NCBI GenBank assembly: GCA_016213895.1
Contig: JACQZJ010000042.1
Span: 1 to 47,689, forward strand
DNA from: Planctomycetota bacterium
GTDB lineage: Bacteria; Planctomycetota; B15-G4; JADJEK01
Direction: 5' to 3'
DNA: 47,689 bases
Shown here: positions 24,259-33,402 of the stretch, one piece after another
Layout of the letters: every line of letters begins with the position of its first letter
Position numbering within the stretch: position 1 is the first letter of the stretch
The notes under the pieces: model-generated
What the model was told of the DNA's origin: nothing
What the model saw: only the letters and a program-made list of their open reading frames with translations
Databases searched by the model: none
Program-made: the position numbers and the translations under genes

Positions 24259-26040
24259 TCAGCGGGCCGCGGGCAGCCCGGTGAGGGTGACGATCCGGTT
24301 GGTGCCGTCGCCGAGCGCGAGCGATCCCGCTTCCTGCCGCGCTCCCGGCTCGAGGTCCACCGTGCTCTCCACCACGCCGAGGTTGAAGGCCGGCAGGTGC
24401 ATGCCCGGCGTGCCCGGCCGGTTCGGGTCGACGAAGTCCTGGTCTCCGTCGCGGATGTGGGAGCAGACGAAGAGCGAGACCACATGCGAGCCGGCGAGGG
24501 AGTCGCGGGCAGAGAGCCGCGCGGCCCAGCCGCTGGTCACGGGCACGACATAGGGATTGAAGACGGAGCAGTTGTTGGCGACGTCCACGTCATGGCCGAT
24601 GACGCATGTGTCTTGCGTTCCACAGACCGCGAAGGCGTCTCCCACCGGAGCCGAGAACGACAGGAGCGGGACGGACGCGGCCGCGTCGTTTCCAGGCATC
24701 GCGAGCGCCAGGGCCGCGCCGGAGAAGGCCGGCCGATCGGACAAGGCGCCGGCGATCCGGTTCATCCATGGCGCGGCGTAGCGCTTGCTGCCGGCCACGT
24801 ACACGAGGGTGCCGAGGTAGCCGGACGACACTTCGCCCTCCTCGCTCTCGTAGACCATCTGCACCAGGCGCTCCAGGCCATCAACGGCCCCTTCGGCGGC
24901 GGGTGGGAGGCCGACCAGCAGCGGAAGCGAGCTTCTGCCGGTTTCCAGTTCTCCGTCCTCCGTGATCATTGAGTCCCAACCGAGGCGGGGGGCCTGGAAC
25001 CCAACGGAGACCGCTCCGGCCAGGTCCTGGAGCGCCAGGCAGCGCTCCCCGCACTCGAAGCTGACGGGCGCTTGCGGGACCGCCTCGAGCGTCAATGTGG
25101 TCAGTATGCCCGGCCCCGTCCGGCCGATGTCCGGGCCGGCAGCGAGCACGGCCGCGGTCTCGCCCGGCATGAGCAACGCGCTGCCGCCGATCGTGCAGAA
25201 CGCGACGCGCGGGGACTGGATCACTCCGCCGGACGGCACCTCCTCCACGCTCTTCTCCGTGGCGATGCGCGACGACACCCGCAGGTCGATGTCCCGCGAG
25301 GACTCGAACCACGCGTCGCGCACCACGAAGCTGACCAGGGCTCCGCCGTTCGGGTGGCGGTCAGCGCGGAACAGAGCCTCCACCCCTACCTGGAAACCGT
25401 CGACCACGGGCTGGTGGAGGATCGCTGCTTGCGCGATCTCGACGTCGAAGTCCTCCAGGAACGTGCGCCGCGTGCAGGCCACCTGATGCACCGGCACGCC
25501 CGAGGCCGCGCTCATGCGGAAGGACTGCTCCAGGCGCAGCGTGCCCGCGCGCACCAGGGCCTCGAGGCGGCTCATGCCTTCTCGGTCGAGCGTCCCGGCC
25601 GGCAGCCCGCTGTCCAGCGCCGCGCCAACGAACTTGTAGACATCCGCTCGCACGGAGAGGCGCGAGCGGGCCACGAGGGCGACGAAGCCGAGGAAGCGCT
25701 CCACCTCCTCCTGCACGTCCGGCGGGGCTTCGACCACGAGGAAGGAGCGATCGCCCTCGAAGCAGTAATCGACCGACCGGCCGACGTACTCCCATTCCTC
25801 GGGCATGACGGTCTGACGCAGGAGGTCGACCAAGGCATCGGGATGGAAGGTGGAGGACTCCTCTTCGAGCAACGCGCTCCCCTTCTCCAGGGCGAGCGGC
25901 GTGATGGGCTGGGTGTCGATGAGGACCGTGCCAACGAAGGGAGGCGGCAGCACGGCGTCCAGCGGATAGGTGCGCCGCAGGAGGTCCGCGGAGCTGGGAT
26001 CGGTCGTTGCGAGCACGAGACACAGGAAGGGCGCGATCAT
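24259..26040 (-). CDS. Exported protein with secretin-N-like region, third gene of a sigma/anti-sigma operon
   Basis: A 593-residue protein. ATG 26040 is chosen because GGAG precedes it and a short signal-like hydrophobic stretch (MIAPFLCLVLATT) follows. Residues about 60-125 (ALVDLLRQTVMPEEWEYVG, then SFLVVEAPPDVQEEVERFL) resemble the N-domain repeats of type II/III secretion secretins as found in many planctomycete proteins. The remainder is rich in strands and has seven or so cysteines but no secretin pore domain. The last 60 residues hold a DGDQDFVDPN acidic loop. It begins 29 bases after the anti-sigma gene, so it is probably co-transcribed and may be a structural output or ligand of that regulatory pair. 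I cannot assign a function. Confidence 0.65.
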   Translation of the reverse strand: MIAPFLCLVLATTDPSSADLLRRTYPLDAVLPPPFVGTVLIDTQPITPLALEKGSALLEEESSTFHPDALVDLLRQTVMPEEWEYVGRSVDYCFEGDRSFLVVEAPPDVQEEVERFLGFVALVARSRLSVRADVYKFVGAALDSGLPAGTLDREGMSRLEALVRAGTLRLEQSFRMSAASGVPVHQVACTRRTFLEDFDVEIAQAAILHQPVVDGFQVGVEALFRADRHPNGGALVSFVVRDAWFESSRDIDLRVSSRIATEKSVEEVPSGGVIQSPRVAFCTIGGSALLMPGETAAVLAAGPDIGRTGPGILTTLTLEAVPQAPVSFECGERCLALQDLAGAVSVGFQAPRLGWDSMITEDGELETGRSSLPLLVGLPPAAEGAVDGLERLVQMVYESEEGEVSSGYLGTLVYVAGSKRYAAPWMNRIAGALSDRPAFSGAALALAMPGNDAAASVPLLSFSAPVGDAFAVCGTQDTCVIGHDVDVANNCSVFNPYVVPVTSGWAARLSARDSLAGSHVVSLFVCSHIRDGDQDFVDPNRPGTPGMHLPAFNLGVVESTVDLEPGARQEAGSLALGDGTNRIVTLTGLPAAR

Positions 26041-26069
26041 CGTCTTCTCCAAAGGGACAGTGCCGTGAC

Positions 26070-27833
26070 TCAGAGCCGCGGCAGGGCCTGCGCGAGCAGT
26101 TTCGAGAGCCGCGCCTGCTCGCAGGGAAGCGGCGGGATTCCATCGTTCTTCCAGCGCGCGGCAATGACCCCGGCCCGTTCGAGGAGCGGTTCGGCCGTGG
26201 CGCGCGAGAGAGGCGCGAGCAGTGCAGCGTGCTCGGCAGAAGTGCCTGCCCGCGCCGCGGCGCAGAGGATCAGGGCCGCGGCGTCCTCGTCGAGGAGCGC
26301 GGTCTCGCAGACCGCAGCGAGCGCGCGCGGTCCGTCGAGAGCGCCAGCCTCGGCGAGCGCGAGGGCGGCGGCCGCGCGCCGCGCGGGCCGGCACTCGCTG
26401 TCCGCGAACACGGCGGCCAGGCAGTCCTGCACCACGCCGTTCGCGCGCGCCAGGGTGGCGATCAGGCATTCGCCCCACGGGCCGCGCGCGGCGGAGCGCG
26501 TCAGGTCGGCTGCATCCGGCGCGGCGCGCAGCACGCGCACGATGGCCAGGCGGACGTCGGCCCGGGCCGCGGCCTCGATCGCTCCCCCGGCGGGCAGGCC
26601 GGCGCAGGCATCGGCGTTGAGCAACGTGTTGAGCGCGGCCGCGCCGCCGATCCGGACCACGGCGTCGAGCGCCGCGCGCCGCACGCGCGGCACGGCCACG
26701 AGGCCGCGCAGGGCGGAGAGTGCGCGCGTGCCGCACTCGTGGGCGCAGGGCAGCGCGGCCTCGAGCACCTCGGGGTCGGCGCTGGTCGAGAGCAGCTCGA
26801 GCACCTGGCCGCTGCTCGGCAGGTTGCGCGCCGCGAGCGCCTCGGCGGCGAACAGGTCGCCGCCTGCCCGGCGCCGCAAGAGCTCGCCCACGCCGACGTT
26901 CCCCATATCGAAGAGCGCGGCGAGCGCCAGGTCGCGGATTTCGGGCCGATCCAGCGCGTTGCCGAGAGCGCGCGCTCCCCGCGCCGAGCCGCTCCGCGCC
27001 AGGCCGGCGGCCGCCGCCCCGGCCAGAACCGCGTCAGCCAGATGCCGCTCCAGGCGAGCCACCTCCTTGTCGCCGGCGAGCTGGCCCAAGGCGACGAGCG
27101 CCGCGGGCGCGGTCTCGGCGCGCAGCGCGGCCTCGCGCAGCGCGGGCAGGGCGGCGGAGAGAGAAAGCTCGGCCGCGCCGCGGATCGCGGCAGCGGCGAA
27201 GTCGGCGTCGGCGGCCTTGATGGCCGCGACGACGATGCCCTCGATCGGCCAGTCCTCGGCGGCCAGTGCCGCGGTGCGCAGCTCGAACTCGGCGCGGTAG
27301 TCAGCGGTGCGGCCGGCCTGGAACAGGGCGTCGTAGACCGCCTTGCGCGTGGCGTCGAGCCGGGCCGGGACGACCGCGTCCGCGCGCAGCACGGTCTCGC
27401 CCGCTCGCGCGGGTGCGCGCCCATTGCTCGCCGCGCCGTGCTCCGGCAGCGGTTCAAGCAGGGCCGGCCCTGGCCCGCGAGCGAGCAGCAGGGCGAGGCA
27501 GGCAGCGGCCGCGGCGGCGGCGTAGAACCGCCAGGAGCGCGCCGTGCGCGCGCGCGAAGCAACCAGCGGTTTGGCCTCTCGCGCGGCCGCGTCGATGCGG
27601 CTCAGCACGCCCGCGGCCATGCGGTCCTCGAATCCAGCGTCCGGCTCAAGACCGCAGGAGCGGTGCAGCAGTTCCTCCACCTTCAGGTGGAACTCGAGCG
27701 CGTCGCGGCAGAGGGTGCAGCCCTCGAGGTGCGACTCGAATATGGTGCGCTCGACCGCGGGCAGCTCCGCGTCGACGTGCAGCAGCAGCCGGCCGCGCCA
27801 TGCCCGGCAGCCGACCTTGTGCGCCGCGCTCAT
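26070..27833 (-). CDS. Zinc-finger anti-sigma factor with membrane helix and HEAT-like repeats
   Basis: A 587-residue protein. Residues 15-50 are a ZAS-type anti-sigma zinc finger: His19 (LLLHVDAEL), then His35-x3-Cys39-x2-Cys42. One membrane helix spans about 101-117. The rest, about residues 165-570 and predicted outside the cytoplasm, is an Ala/Leu-rich alpha solenoid with repeats of about 30-35 residues of the HEAT/PBS-lyase type (for example ALVALGQLAGDKEVARLERHL). It overlaps the ECF sigma gene by ATGA, the usual sigma/anti-sigma arrangement, so it should hold that sigma factor at the membrane. The solenoid is a likely sensor or scaffold for envelope proteins. No catalytic residues are seen. 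Confidence 0.82.
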   Translation of the reverse strand: MSAAHKVGCRAWRGRLLLHVDAELPAVERTIFESHLEGCTLCRDALEFHLKVEELLHRSCGLEPDAGFEDRMAAGVLSRIDAAAREAKPLVASRARTARSWRFYAAAAAAACLALLLARGPGPALLEPLPEHGAASNGRAPARAGETVLRADAVVPARLDATRKAVYDALFQAGRTADYRAEFELRTAALAAEDWPIEGIVVAAIKAADADFAAAAIRGAAELSLSAALPALREAALRAETAPAALVALGQLAGDKEVARLERHLADAVLAGAAAAGLARSGSARGARALGNALDRPEIRDLALAALFDMGNVGVGELLRRRAGGDLFAAEALAARNLPSSGQVLELLSTSADPEVLEAALPCAHECGTRALSALRGLVAVPRVRRAALDAVVRIGGAAALNTLLNADACAGLPAGGAIEAAARADVRLAIVRVLRAAPDAADLTRSAARGPWGECLIATLARANGVVQDCLAAVFADSECRPARRAAAALALAEAGALDGPRALAAVCETALLDEDAAALILCAAARAGTSAEHAALLAPLSRATAEPLLERAGVIAARWKNDGIPPLPCEQARLSKLLAQALPRL

Positions 27834-28414
27834 GGTTCCCCTCCGGGAAGGCGCTCGAAGCGCCGCCGCAGGGACTGGCGCGCGAGCGAGACGTAGACGC
27901 GCGCCGCGGCCCGCGTCGTGCCGAGGACGGCGGCCACTTCAGCGTACGAGAGGCCCTCGTAGACCTTGAGGAGGAGGGCCGCCTTCTGGCGCGGCGGCAG
28001 GTCGTCGAGCGCTCTCCTCAGGCGCTCCACGTCCTCGCGCGCGGACGCGCGCTGCGCGGGACCGGCCGCGGGACAGGGGAAGCCGGCGCCTTCGGGTCGC
28101 TCCTTGCCGATCGCGCGCTCGCGCCGCGCCCGCTTGCGGAGCTGGTCAAGAGCGAGGTTGAAGGTGATGTGCAGGACCCAGGTCCTGAACGAGGCGTGCT
28201 CGCGAAAGGACGTGAGCGCCAGGTACGCGTTTGTAAACGCTTCTTGGACAACGTCTTCCGCGTCCTCGCGACTCTCGAGGAGGCGCGCGGCGAGGCGTGC
28301 CGCGGCTCGCGCGTGGCGCCTCACGAGCTCTTCGAAGGCGCGCCGGTCTCCGGTCCTGGCCTGAGCCAGCAGGAGCGCGTCCTCGCTCGTCAGGGCCATC
28401 GCCGCCGTTCTCAT
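27830..28414 (-). CDS. ECF RNA polymerase sigma factor
   Basis: A 194-residue sigma-70 family factor. Region 2 covers about residues 22-95 (FEELVRRHARAAARLAARLL, then DVVQEAFTNAYLAL, then FRTWVLHITFNLALDQLRKRAR). Region 4 covers about 132-190 (LPPRQKAALLLKVYEGLSY, with an HTH ending in RVYVSLARQSLRRR). GGAG lies about 9 bases before ATG 28414; ATG 28399 is an alternative. Gene order sigma, anti-sigma, exported protein, all tightly spaced, marks an envelope-responsive regulon. The target promoters are unknown; autoregulation is usual for this class. It is divergent from folP. Confidence 0.9.
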   Translation of the reverse strand: MRTAAMALTSEDALLLAQARTGDRRAFEELVRRHARAAARLAARLLESREDAEDVVQEAFTNAYLALTSFREHASFRTWVLHITFNLALDQLRKRARRERAIGKERPEGAGFPCPAAGPAQRASAREDVERLRRALDDLPPRQKAALLLKVYEGLSYAEVAAVLGTTRAAARVYVSLARQSLRRRFERLPGGEP

Positions 28415-28626
28415 GAGGAAACTCCGAGGTATGCAGACGCCTGGCGCCGGCCGACGTTAATGGTTTCCTGGCCGGGCCGGCCCGATTCTCCCTAGCGCAT
28501 CGCGATCGGGTGGTGACGGATGCGACCGATCCTCCCGCCAGCGAGCGTGTCGCGGCGCGCGCGACGAGCAGCCGCCGATTTCGCGCGGCGGCGGGAGTGG
28601 CGCGTTCGTTTCCTGCCAGGTCGCAC

Positions 28627-28632
28627 TATCAT
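28627..28632 (+). promoter_or_regulatory. Possible -10 element for folP operon, near-leaderless
   Basis: TATCAT lies 7 bases before GTG 28640. With normal -10 to start spacing the transcript would begin at or next to the GTG. TTCGTT at 28605-28610 is a poor -35 candidate at 16 bases. Confidence 0.35.
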
Positions 28633-28639
28633 CGCACCC

Positions 28640-29836
28640 GTGGACCCCGCGGAGCGAACGTACAACCCTCGCGTCGTCGCCGGCACGCTGGCCGGCTTCG
28701 AGGGGTTCAGCCGCTTTCGCTCGGCGTTGTTCGATCCGCTGCGCTCCCTTCTGCCGGTGGCGGTCGAGGTCGAGGCGGTCCCGGCGGAGTTCTCCTCCCT
28801 CTACGCCGACTCCTTCCGCGCCCGCGGCTTCGTGCTCGACGAGCGGCCGCAGGAGCGCGGGCGCATGGTGCTCGCCGGCCCCTTCGATCAGTTCTCGCTC
28901 CTCGCCGGCGTCGAGGAGGAGAGCCCGGCCGGCTTCAAGGAGCTGGCGCACGCCGTGGCCCACGCCGTGGCCTGCCGCTTCATCGAGGAGTTCGAGGTGC
29001 CGGCGCGCAGGCGCATGCTGCGGCTCGGCCGGCGGCCGCTGATCATGGGCGTGCTCAACGTCACGCCCGACTCGTTCTCGGACGGCGGCTGGTTCGCGCA
29101 GCCCGACGAGGCCATCGCGCGCGCCTTCCAGATGGTCGAGGAAGGAGCGGACATCGTCGACGTGGGTGCGGAATCGACCCGGCCGGGCGCCGCTGCGGTG
29201 GAAGCGGAGGAGGAGATCCGGCGCCTGCTGCCGGTCATCAAGGCGCTGGCCGAGCAGCTCCCCGCGCCGCTCTCCCTCGACACCAGGAAGAGCCGCGTGG
29301 CGGAGCGCTTCCTCGACATGGGGGTCGACCTGATCAACGACACCAGCGGCCTCGAGTTCGATGCGCGCATGGCCGAGGTCGCCGCGCGCCGCGGCTGCGT
29401 CCTGGTGATCAATCACATGCGCGGAACTCCGCGCACCATGCAGCAGGCGCCGCGCTACGATGACGTGTCGGCGGAGGTCTGCCGGAGCCTCCGCGAGCGC
29501 CTCGAGCGCGCGCTGCGGGCGGGCGTCTTGGAGGAGAGGGTCATCCTCGATCCGGGCATCGGCTTCGGCAAGCGCGTCGAGGACAACCTCGATCTCCTCG
29601 CCAGGCTCGAGGAGATCAGGTCGCTCGGGCGGCCCATCCTCATCGGCTGCTCGCGCAAGTCGTTCCTAGGCGAGCTGACCGGTCGCGCGTCGGGCGAGCG
29701 GCGCGCGGCCACGACGGCCACGACCGCGCTCGCGGCCCTGCGCGGCGTGAAGATGGTGCGCGTGCACGACGTGCGCGACGCGGTGGACGCGCTCAAGGTG
29801 CTGGACGCGATCGATGAGCGTCATCGAGTGGCATAA
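28640..29836 (+). CDS. folP: Dihydropteroate synthase with N-terminal extension
   Basis: From GTG 28640 the protein has 398 residues; the usual length is about 270-290. The last 270 residues carry all DHPS motifs: IMGVLNVTPDSFSDGG, DVGAESTRPGA, LDTRKS, NDTSG, ILDPGIGFGK and GCSRKSF. The first 130 residues are an extra alpha/beta region not recognised as a known domain. ATG 28520 in the same frame would add 40 Arg-rich residues and is judged unlikely. The enzyme joins DHPPP, made by HPPK, to p-aminobenzoate in folate synthesis. The HPPK is fused to PssA on the other strand. The stop overlaps the cdaA start by 23 bases. Confidence 0.88.
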   Translation: MDPAERTYNPRVVAGTLAGFEGFSRFRSALFDPLRSLLPVAVEVEAVPAEFSSLYADSFRARGFVLDERPQERGRMVLAGPFDQFSLLAGVEEESPAGFKELAHAVAHAVACRFIEEFEVPARRRMLRLGRRPLIMGVLNVTPDSFSDGGWFAQPDEAIARAFQMVEEGADIVDVGAESTRPGAAAVEAEEEIRRLLPVIKALAEQLPAPLSLDTRKSRVAERFLDMGVDLINDTSGLEFDARMAEVAARRGCVLVINHMRGTPRTMQQAPRYDDVSAEVCRSLRERLERALRAGVLEERVILDPGIGFGKRVEDNLDLLARLEEIRSLGRPILIGCSRKSFLGELTGRASGERRAATTATTALAALRGVKMVRVHDVRDAVDALKVLDAIDERHRVA

Positions 29837-30932
29837 GCTCGTCGAGATCCTGATCTTCTGGCTCGGGATCTACCTCATCCTGCGCTCGCTTCGGCGCACG
29901 CGCGGCCTGGGCGTGCTCAAGGGAGGCGTGGCGTTCATCGTCGGCATTTACCTGTTCTCGAAGCTCCTCGAGACCAGGGGCATCGAGATGTCGCGGCTGA
30001 ACTTCGCCATCGAGAACCTGATCACCGTCGCCTTGATCGCCTTCGTCATCATCTTCCAGCCGGAGCTGCGGCGCGGCCTGACGCGCCTCGGCGAGAAGCC
30101 CTTCTCCTGGCTGGCCGGGCCGGCCGCGGGACGGAGCGTTTCGCCCATCGTCGAGGCCGCGGGCCACATGTCGCGGCGCCGCATCGGCGCGCTCATCGCG
30201 ATGGAGCGCAACGTCGGCATCGGCGGCATCATCGAGAGCGGCGTGCCGCTCTCGGCCGAGGTCACGGCTCCCCTGCTCGAGTCGATCTTCTATCCGAACG
30301 CGCCGCTGCACGATGGCGCGGTCGTGGTGCGCGGCTCGCGCGTTGTGGCGGCGCGCTGCCTCCTGCCCCTGTCCGACAGCCCGGAGCTGGGACCGGAGGT
30401 GGGCACGCGCCATCGCGCCGCGGTCGGCCTCACCGAGGAGACCGACTCCATCGTCGTCGTCGTGTCGGAGCAGACGGGCCGCATCTCGCTGGCGCACTAC
30501 GGCGCGATCCGGCCGATGCGCGACATGCGCGAGCTGGAGGATGCCATCACCAGGATCCTGGACGGCGGGCGGCTGGAGCCGGTGGCGAGCGAGCGCTCGG
30601 CGGAGCATCAGGAAGGGAAGAGCGGTTTTTGGAGCAAGTCCGGGGTCCTGGTGGATGGCGAGCGCGACTCTGCCGCGCCGGCGATGATCCGGGACCGCGC
30701 CGGCGCGGCCGGCGAGAGGACGGTGAGGGTCGAGCGGCCTGTGCGGGACACAGCCCGCGGGCGGCGACGCGGCGGATCCTGGCGCAGCCACGCAGCAGGC
30801 CGCCCGCTCCAAGGTCGAGGTGCGGAGCGCGCGGACGGATGTCCCCGCGGGTTCGGAGGACAAGGAGGCCGGGCCGGCGCCCGCGTAGGTGAGGCGTGTT
30901 GTCCAGGGCAAGGCTGTTGTGGGCTCGTTTGA
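29814..30932 (+). CDS. cdaA: Diadenylate cyclase CdaA, tail probably frameshifted
   Basis: A membrane diadenylate cyclase that makes c-di-AMP from two ATP. Three membrane helices occupy about residues 10-85. The DAC domain follows with DGA at 167-169 and RHR at 199-201, both intact. The catalytic part ends near residue 255. The tail read in frame is a Gly/Arg-rich string of the kind produced by off-frame reading of GC-rich DNA and runs 37 bases into the next gene. In the +1 frame, from about 30748, an acidic, Gln/Ala-rich tail ends at TAG 30886-30888, just before the ybbR start. A one-base indel near 30727-30750 is therefore likely and would not touch catalysis. The cdaA-cdaR-glmM order is conserved widely. 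Confidence 0.9.
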   Translation: MSVIEWHKLVEILIFWLGIYLILRSLRRTRGLGVLKGGVAFIVGIYLFSKLLETRGIEMSRLNFAIENLITVALIAFVIIFQPELRRGLTRLGEKPFSWLAGPAAGRSVSPIVEAAGHMSRRRIGALIAMERNVGIGGIIESGVPLSAEVTAPLLESIFYPNAPLHDGAVVVRGSRVVAARCLLPLSDSPELGPEVGTRHRAAVGLTEETDSIVVVVSEQTGRISLAHYGAIRPMRDMRELEDAITRILDGGRLEPVASERSAEHQEGKSGFWSKSGVLVDGERDSAAPAMIRDRAGAAGERTVRVERPVRDTARGRRRGGSWRSHAAGRPLQGRGAERADGCPRGFGGQGGRAGARVGEACCPGQGCCGLV

Positions 30933-32035
30933 CGCGCGGTCTCTGGCGCGAGCGCGTGAGCGTCTTCGTGTCCCTGCTCGGCGCCCTCATGCTCTGGTAC
31001 CTGCTCGACAAGAAGGTGGAGAAGGATCAGACCTTCAGCCTGGCGGTGCAGACCGTGGGCGAGGGGGACCGCTGGCCGGCGGGCAGCGGCCTTTTCCTGC
31101 GCATCCCGAACGCGCTCGCATTCTCCAGCGTGCGGCCGAGCCAGGTCGACGTGCACGTCGAGGGCACGGCGGAGCACCTGGCGCGCCTCGAGGGCACGCT
31201 GCGCGGCCTCTGCGACATTCCGCTGGACTTCCTCGGCGGCGAGGACGAGCGCAGCCGTGACCTCGTGGTCGACGAGGTCTTCAAGTTCCCGGCGCGCGAA
31301 TCGCTGCCCGGCCTGCGCATCGAGTCGCCGGGGACCATCACCCTGACCCTGTCGCGGCGCATGGAGTTCATGCTCTCGCTGGACGCCGGCAACCTCGAGT
31401 TCGAGGACGCGAAGCTGGCGGAGAGCGTGGACGTGCGCTTCACTCCGAGCAGCGTGCGCGTTTCCGGCCCGGTGCGCAGCAGCCTCCTGCTGCAGTCCAA
31501 GCCGCAGCTCTTCAAGCTGGCGCGGATCGACGCCAAGTCCTTCGACGCCGCCCTGCGCGGCAGCTGCTCGGCGCGCACGCGCCACGCGAGCTTCATCGAG
31601 GACGGCGGCCTGCTCAAGAACCTGCAGGTCGAGAACGACCTGGTCGAGATCACGTTCGAGCGGCGCCAGAGGTTCCGGGAGGTGGTGCTCGAGGGCGTCG
31701 AGGTCATGCCCTTGATCCCGGCCGAGGCGCGTCCCGATGGCCTCGATGCGGACAGCCCGCTCAGCATCGATCCGCCCGCCGTCACGGTGCGGCTCAGGGT
31801 GCCCGAGAGCTACTTCGACGCCGAGCACGCGGAGTCGTCCATCCGCCGCGAGCTGGACGTGTACGTCGACCTGGGCGACATGCCGTTCAGCGTGCATGCC
31901 GACAAGCTCGAACCGCGCGTGCACGGCCTGCCCGAGGGCGCCTCTTGCGTGGTCGAGCCCGCGCTCATCGACGTGGTCTGGAACATCCTGGACGTCGATG
32001 CCGCGGGCGGCGCCCCGGAATCGGATGCGCGATGA
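30896..32035 (+). CDS. cdaR: YbbR/CdaR-family regulator of CdaA
   Basis: A 379-residue protein starting at GTG 30896 (TTG 30899 is also possible). One N-terminal membrane helix (residues about 20-38, VSVFVSLLGALMLWYLL) is followed by extracytoplasmic beta-rich segments with the YbbR pattern of a strand near VDVHVEG, SVRVSGP and VTVRLRVPE, about 90-100 residues apart. In Firmicutes CdaR binds and tunes CdaA. The gene sits between cdaA and glmM as expected. Its stop overlaps glmM by ATGA. The sequence is divergent, so the call rests on both context and fold pattern. Confidence 0.82.
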   Translation: MLSRARLLWARLTRGLWRERVSVFVSLLGALMLWYLLDKKVEKDQTFSLAVQTVGEGDRWPAGSGLFLRIPNALAFSSVRPSQVDVHVEGTAEHLARLEGTLRGLCDIPLDFLGGEDERSRDLVVDEVFKFPARESLPGLRIESPGTITLTLSRRMEFMLSLDAGNLEFEDAKLAESVDVRFTPSSVRVSGPVRSSLLLQSKPQLFKLARIDAKSFDAALRGSCSARTRHASFIEDGGLLKNLQVENDLVEITFERRQRFREVVLEGVEVMPLIPAEARPDGLDADSPLSIDPPAVTVRLRVPESYFDAEHAESSIRRELDVYVDLGDMPFSVHADKLEPRVHGLPEGASCVVEPALIDVVWNILDVDAAGGAPESDAR

Positions 32036-33402
32036 CGCGGCCGCGGCACTTCGGCACGGACGGACTGCGCGGCGTCGCCAACACCGGCATGCTCGCGCCC
32101 GAGCAGGTGCTCGCGCTCGGCCGGGCCATCGGCCGTTTGGCGAGCCGGGAGGGCGGCTTGCGCGTCGCCCTGGCGCGCGACCCGCGGCGCTCGTCGCCGC
32201 TGCTCGCCGCGGCGGTGGCGGCCGGGATCGCCGCGGAGGGAGTGGACGTGCTCGACCTGGGCGTGCTGCCCACTCCCGCTCTCGCGGCGCTCCTGCCAGC
32301 GAGCGGCGCGATGCTGGGCGTGGTCGTCTCGGCCTCCCACAATCCCATGCAAGACAACGGCATCAAGGTGCTGGGCCAGGACGGCGCCAAGCTCGCTGAC
32401 TCGCTCGAGGCGTGGCTCGAGGAGGAGACGGCCCGTCCCCTGCCCGCGCAGCCGCCGGTCGGCGCGGCCGTGGGCGACGTGCGCGTCCTGGAGCGCCCGG
32501 TCGAGCGCTACGTCGAGCACGTCGCTTCCCTCTTCCCGGGCCTCGACCTGCGCGGGCTCAAGATCGTCGTCGACTGCGCGAACGGCGCGACCTCGACGGC
32601 CGCGCCCGCGCTCCTCGGGCGCCTCGGCGCCGAGGTCGCCGCCCTGTGCGCCGAGCCGGACGGTCTCAACATCAACGACCAGTGCGGCGCCGTCCATCCC
32701 GAGCGGATGGCCCGGGCGGTGCGGGAACGCTCCGCCGACGCGGGCGTCGCGCTCGACGGCGACGGCGACCGCGCCATCTTCGCCAGCAGCGACGGCTCGA
32801 TCCAGGACGGCGACCGCGTGCTCTTCGCCTGCGGGCGCCGCCTGTTCGAGCAGGGGCGGCTCCGGGACGGGGTCGTGGTCGGGACGGTGATGACGAACTT
32901 CGGCCTCGAGCTGGCGCTCGCGCAGCTCGGCGCGCGCCTGGTGCGCACGCCGGTGGGCGATCGCCACGTCGCGGCCGCCCTGCGCGAGAACGGCTGGTGC
33001 CTGGGCGGGGAGCCCTCGGGACACATCATCTTCGGCGGCGAGAACAACTTCATCGGCGACGGGCTCGTCTCCGCCCTCAAGGTCTTCGCGCTCATGCGCC
33101 AGAGCGGCGCCCCGCTGCACGCGCTGACCGCGGCGCTCCAGCCCGTGCCGCAGGTGCTCTTGAACGTCGCGGTGGAGCAGAAGCCGCCGCTCGAGTCCTT
33201 GCCCGCGGTCATGGAGCGGATCGCGGCGGCGGAGCGCGAGCTGGCCGGCTCTGGGCGCGTGCTGGTGCGCTACTCGGGCACCGAGAACCTGCTGCGCGTC
33301 ATGGTGGAGGGCAGGGACGGAGCGCTCGTCGAGCGCTCGGCGGCGAGCATCGCCCAGGCCGTCAGGGAGCGCATCGGCGCCGGCGGAGTACCGCCGTCAT
33401 GA
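32032..33402 (+). CDS. glmM: Phosphoglucosamine mutase
   Basis: A 456-residue enzyme that interconverts glucosamine-6-phosphate and glucosamine-1-phosphate on the way to UDP-GlcNAc. Features: FGTDGLRG at the N-terminus, the phosphoserine loop SASHNP with Ser102, the metal loop DGDGDR, the sugar loop GGEPSGH and the phosphate loop RYSGTEN near the C-terminus. Length and all motifs are typical. It overlaps cdaR and tsaB by ATGA. In other bacteria GlmM binds and restrains CdaA, so this operon joins c-di-AMP signalling and wall precursor supply; whether that holds here is inference. Confidence 0.95.
   Translation: MTRPRHFGTDGLRGVANTGMLAPEQVLALGRAIGRLASREGGLRVALARDPRRSSPLLAAAVAAGIAAEGVDVLDLGVLPTPALAALLPASGAMLGVVVSASHNPMQDNGIKVLGQDGAKLADSLEAWLEEETARPLPAQPPVGAAVGDVRVLERPVERYVEHVASLFPGLDLRGLKIVVDCANGATSTAAPALLGRLGAEVAALCAEPDGLNINDQCGAVHPERMARAVRERSADAGVALDGDGDRAIFASSDGSIQDGDRVLFACGRRLFEQGRLRDGVVVGTVMTNFGLELALAQLGARLVRTPVGDRHVAAALRENGWCLGGEPSGHIIFGGENNFIGDGLVSALKVFALMRQSGAPLHALTAALQPVPQVLLNVAVEQKPPLESLPAVMERIAAAERELAGSGRVLVRYSGTENLLRVMVEGRDGALVERSAASIAQAVRERIGAGGVPPS

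Noticed and set aside
30629-30892. Small open frame in the cdaA tail
   Set aside because: Arg-rich with no start context; the region is better explained as the cdaA tail read after a one-base shift.
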